From Candidatus Latescibacterota bacterium (GTDB taxonomy: Bacteria; Eisenbacteria; RBG-16-71-46; SZUA-252), in contig JACQPZ010000131.1 of NCBI GenBank assembly GCA_016207265.1, positions 1-7,208 on the forward strand: a stretch of DNA of 7,208 nucleotides, written 5' to 3'. The stretch's first letter is position 1. Each line of letters begins with the position of its first letter. Made by a program: the position numbers and the translations under genes. The notes beneath the pieces were generated by a model. It was given only the letters and a program-made list of their open reading frames with translations. It had not been told where the DNA came from and made no database searches. Shown piece after piece: positions 6,180 to 7,208 of this stretch.

Positions 6180-6950
6180 GTGCATCGGAATTCGCAGTAC
6201 CAGCAGTCGAATCTCGTCGAAGTCTGGGACAAGGTCGCGGAGGCGTACCGGCGCATCGACCCGTCGGCCCCCGACCACCAGGCGTATCTGGACCATTTTC
6301 TCGCGTGCGTCGGGCCACCCGAAGGACGGTCCTTCTGCGAGGTGGGCTGCGGCTCCGGCACGGCCAGCGCCGCCCTCGCCCGGATGCGCGCGCGGATCAC
6401 CCTCGTCGACATCTCCCCGAGGGCCCTCGCGTTCGCCCGAGGGCAGTTCGTGAAGTCGGGGCTCCGTGCGGACTATGTGCTCCAGAACGGCCTCGGCATG
6501 GGGTTTCGCGACGGGGCCTTCGACGTCGTGTGGAACGGCGGCGTGATCGAGCATTTCTCCGATGAGGGAAAGGTGGCGCTCATCCGCGAGATGTGGCGCG
6601 TCACGCGCCCCGGCGGGCTTCTCGTCATCCTCGCTCCGAACGCGGAGGATTGGCCGTTCCGGCTGGGCAAGTGGATCGCCGAGCGACGCGGCAAGTGGAT
6701 CTTCGGCTTCGAGGACGACCTATCGGCGCGGCGGTTCCGGGCGCTGGCCAAGGCGGCCGCCGTGCCCTGCGACGAGTGCTCGGCCCACAATCCCATCGTC
6801 GGGTGGTGGTTTCTTCCCTTCGGGAGGGCGCTCACCGACCGCCTGGGGTTGAACACGCGGGGCTGGCACGCCAAAGCCTCTCGCTTCGGGCACGTCCTCT
6901 GCTTCACCGCGCGAAAGCCGCCCGATGGAAAGGACGGCGTGCGGGGCTGA
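6180..6950 (+). CDS. Class I SAM-dependent methyltransferase, substrate unknown
   Basis: A 256-residue Rossmann-fold methyltransferase (Methyltransf_11/25-like). The SAM-binding motif I is FCEVGCGSGTAS (52-63), the ribose-binding acid is D77 in LVDISPRAL, and the motif IV region is FDVVWNGGVIEHF (114-126). EMWRVTRPGGLLVILAPN follows, as is common in the family. The C-terminal 100 residues (KWIAERRGKWIFGFEDDLS, then an aromatic-rich HNPIVGWWFLPFG) may form the substrate cap, but I do not recognise a specific subfamily. The start must be the GTG at 6180: an in-frame TGA lies at 6162-6164 and the next in-frame Met is at residue 69, past motif I. No Shine-Dalgarno precedes it. It is divergent from the EIIA gene and converges with ybgF, so it is transcribed alone in this window. 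Confidence 0.9.
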   Translation: MHRNSQYQQSNLVEVWDKVAEAYRRIDPSAPDHQAYLDHFLACVGPPEGRSFCEVGCGSGTASAALARMRARITLVDISPRALAFARGQFVKSGLRADYVLQNGLGMGFRDGAFDVVWNGGVIEHFSDEGKVALIREMWRVTRPGGLLVILAPNAEDWPFRLGKWIAERRGKWIFGFEDDLSARRFRALAKAAAVPCDECSAHNPIVGWWFLPFGRALTDRLGLNTRGWHAKASRFGHVLCFTARKPPDGKDGVRG

Positions 6951-6966
6951 CGCTCCGCTCGGAGCG
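6951..6966. terminator. Small stem-loop in the convergent intergenic gap
   Basis: CGCTCC (6951-6956) pairs perfectly with GGAGCG (6961-6966) around a 4-nt loop, directly after the methyltransferase stop and 8 bp from the ybgF stop. As a palindrome it could act on both converging transcripts. No T-run follows on either strand, so termination is only possible, not shown. Confidence 0.35.
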
Positions 6967-6974
6967 CGGTCCGG

Positions 6975-7208
6975 CTAGCGCTCCGCGAGGCGCTCCTTCG
7001 CGATCCGGGCCTCGTCGCTCTTCGGGAACCTCTGGATCACCATCCGATAGTACTTCTTCGCCTCCTCGGTATTCTTGAGACGGCCGTATGAGATTCCCGT
7101 CTTGAGGAGCGCCCCCGCGACCTTGTCCCCCTTGGGATAATCCCTCACGACCTTCTCGAACGCATCGATCGCGCCGGCGAAATCCCCGATGACGTAGGCG
7201 CACTCGCC
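6975..7208 (-). CDS. ybgF: Tol-Pal system protein YbgF/CpoB, C-terminal TPR part (N-terminus outside window)
   Basis: The last 77 residues of a periplasmic tetratricopeptide protein are visible, ending at TAG (6977-6975). Two TPR units can be read: YVIGDFAGAIDAFEKVVRDYP and, after KGDKVAGALLKTGISYGRL, KNTEEAKKYYRMVIQRFP, ending SDEARIAKERLAER. The spacing and the phrase GDKVAGALLKTGISY match the C-terminal domain of YbgF/CpoB, the partner of the Tol-Pal envelope complex that coordinates outer membrane constriction with peptidoglycan synthesis at division. BamD and other TPR proteins share this repeat type but usually lack this C-terminal pattern. Upstream genes, where tolB/pal would be expected, lie beyond the window. 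Its 3' end converges with the methyltransferase, 24 bp apart. Confidence 0.8.
   Translation of the reverse strand, partial: GECAYVIGDFAGAIDAFEKVVRDYPKGDKVAGALLKTGISYGRLKNTEEAKKYYRMVIQRFPKSDEARIAKERLAER

Noticed and set aside
6975..7208. BamD as an alternative for the partial TPR protein
   Set aside because: The visible end (GDKVAGALLKTGISY and the KERLAER finish) fits the YbgF/CpoB C-terminus better than the BamD repeats.
1..7208. CRISPR arrays, insertion sequences, phage or defence genes, tRNA or rRNA
   Set aside because: No regularly spaced repeats, transposase or integrase motifs, or tRNA-like cloverleaf were seen. Genes fill nearly all of the window.

Overview
The window is GC-rich bacterial chromosome packed with housekeeping genes. 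I see no mobile element, CRISPR array, rRNA or tRNA. A Tol-Pal type YbgF/CpoB protein and a lipobox lipoprotein point to a Gram-negative (diderm) bacterium. The aspartyl-tRNA synthetase carries residues typical of the non-discriminating type, which suggests a lineage that makes Asn-tRNA through the amidotransferase route. I cannot name the phylum from the sequence. An uncultivated high-GC diderm (for example Eisenbacteria-like or delta-proteobacterium-like) is only a guess.

Layout. Six genes run leftward (minus strand) in transcription order: a stand-alone PTS EIIA-domain protein (6018-5521), a beta-propeller lipoprotein (5447-4134), a Cys/Met-metabolism PLP enzyme (4085-2886), a small VanZ-like membrane protein (2874-2443), hisS (2446-1142) and aspS (from 1145, running off the left edge). 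The last four are very tightly packed: 11 nt separates the PLP gene from vanZ, and vanZ/hisS and hisS/aspS each overlap by 4 nt (ATGA). This is the pattern of one translationally coupled operon. A strong 14-bp stem-loop sits between the lipoprotein gene and the PLP gene and may separate two expression units.

A SAM-dependent methyltransferase (6180-6950) is divergent from the EIIA gene across a 161-bp intergenic region. That region holds promoter-like elements for both directions and an inverted/direct repeat block. Its GTG start has no Shine-Dalgarno and lies just downstream of a promoter-like -10, so the message may be leaderless. It converges, 24 bp apart, on the 3' end of ybgF/cpoB (from 6975, running off the right edge), with a small stem-loop in the gap.

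How the genes relate. hisS and aspS supply charged tRNAs, and the PLP enzyme handles sulfur amino acids. The EIIA protein is probably a regulatory phosphocarrier, and the lipoprotein and YbgF belong to the cell envelope. I found no convincing new multi-gene system. The best leads are the AspRS specificity signature, the mixed active-site signature of the PLP enzyme, the strand-asymmetric RNA hairpin, the likely leaderless methyltransferase and the repeat block in the EIIA leader. No intergenic stretch exceeds 300 bases.
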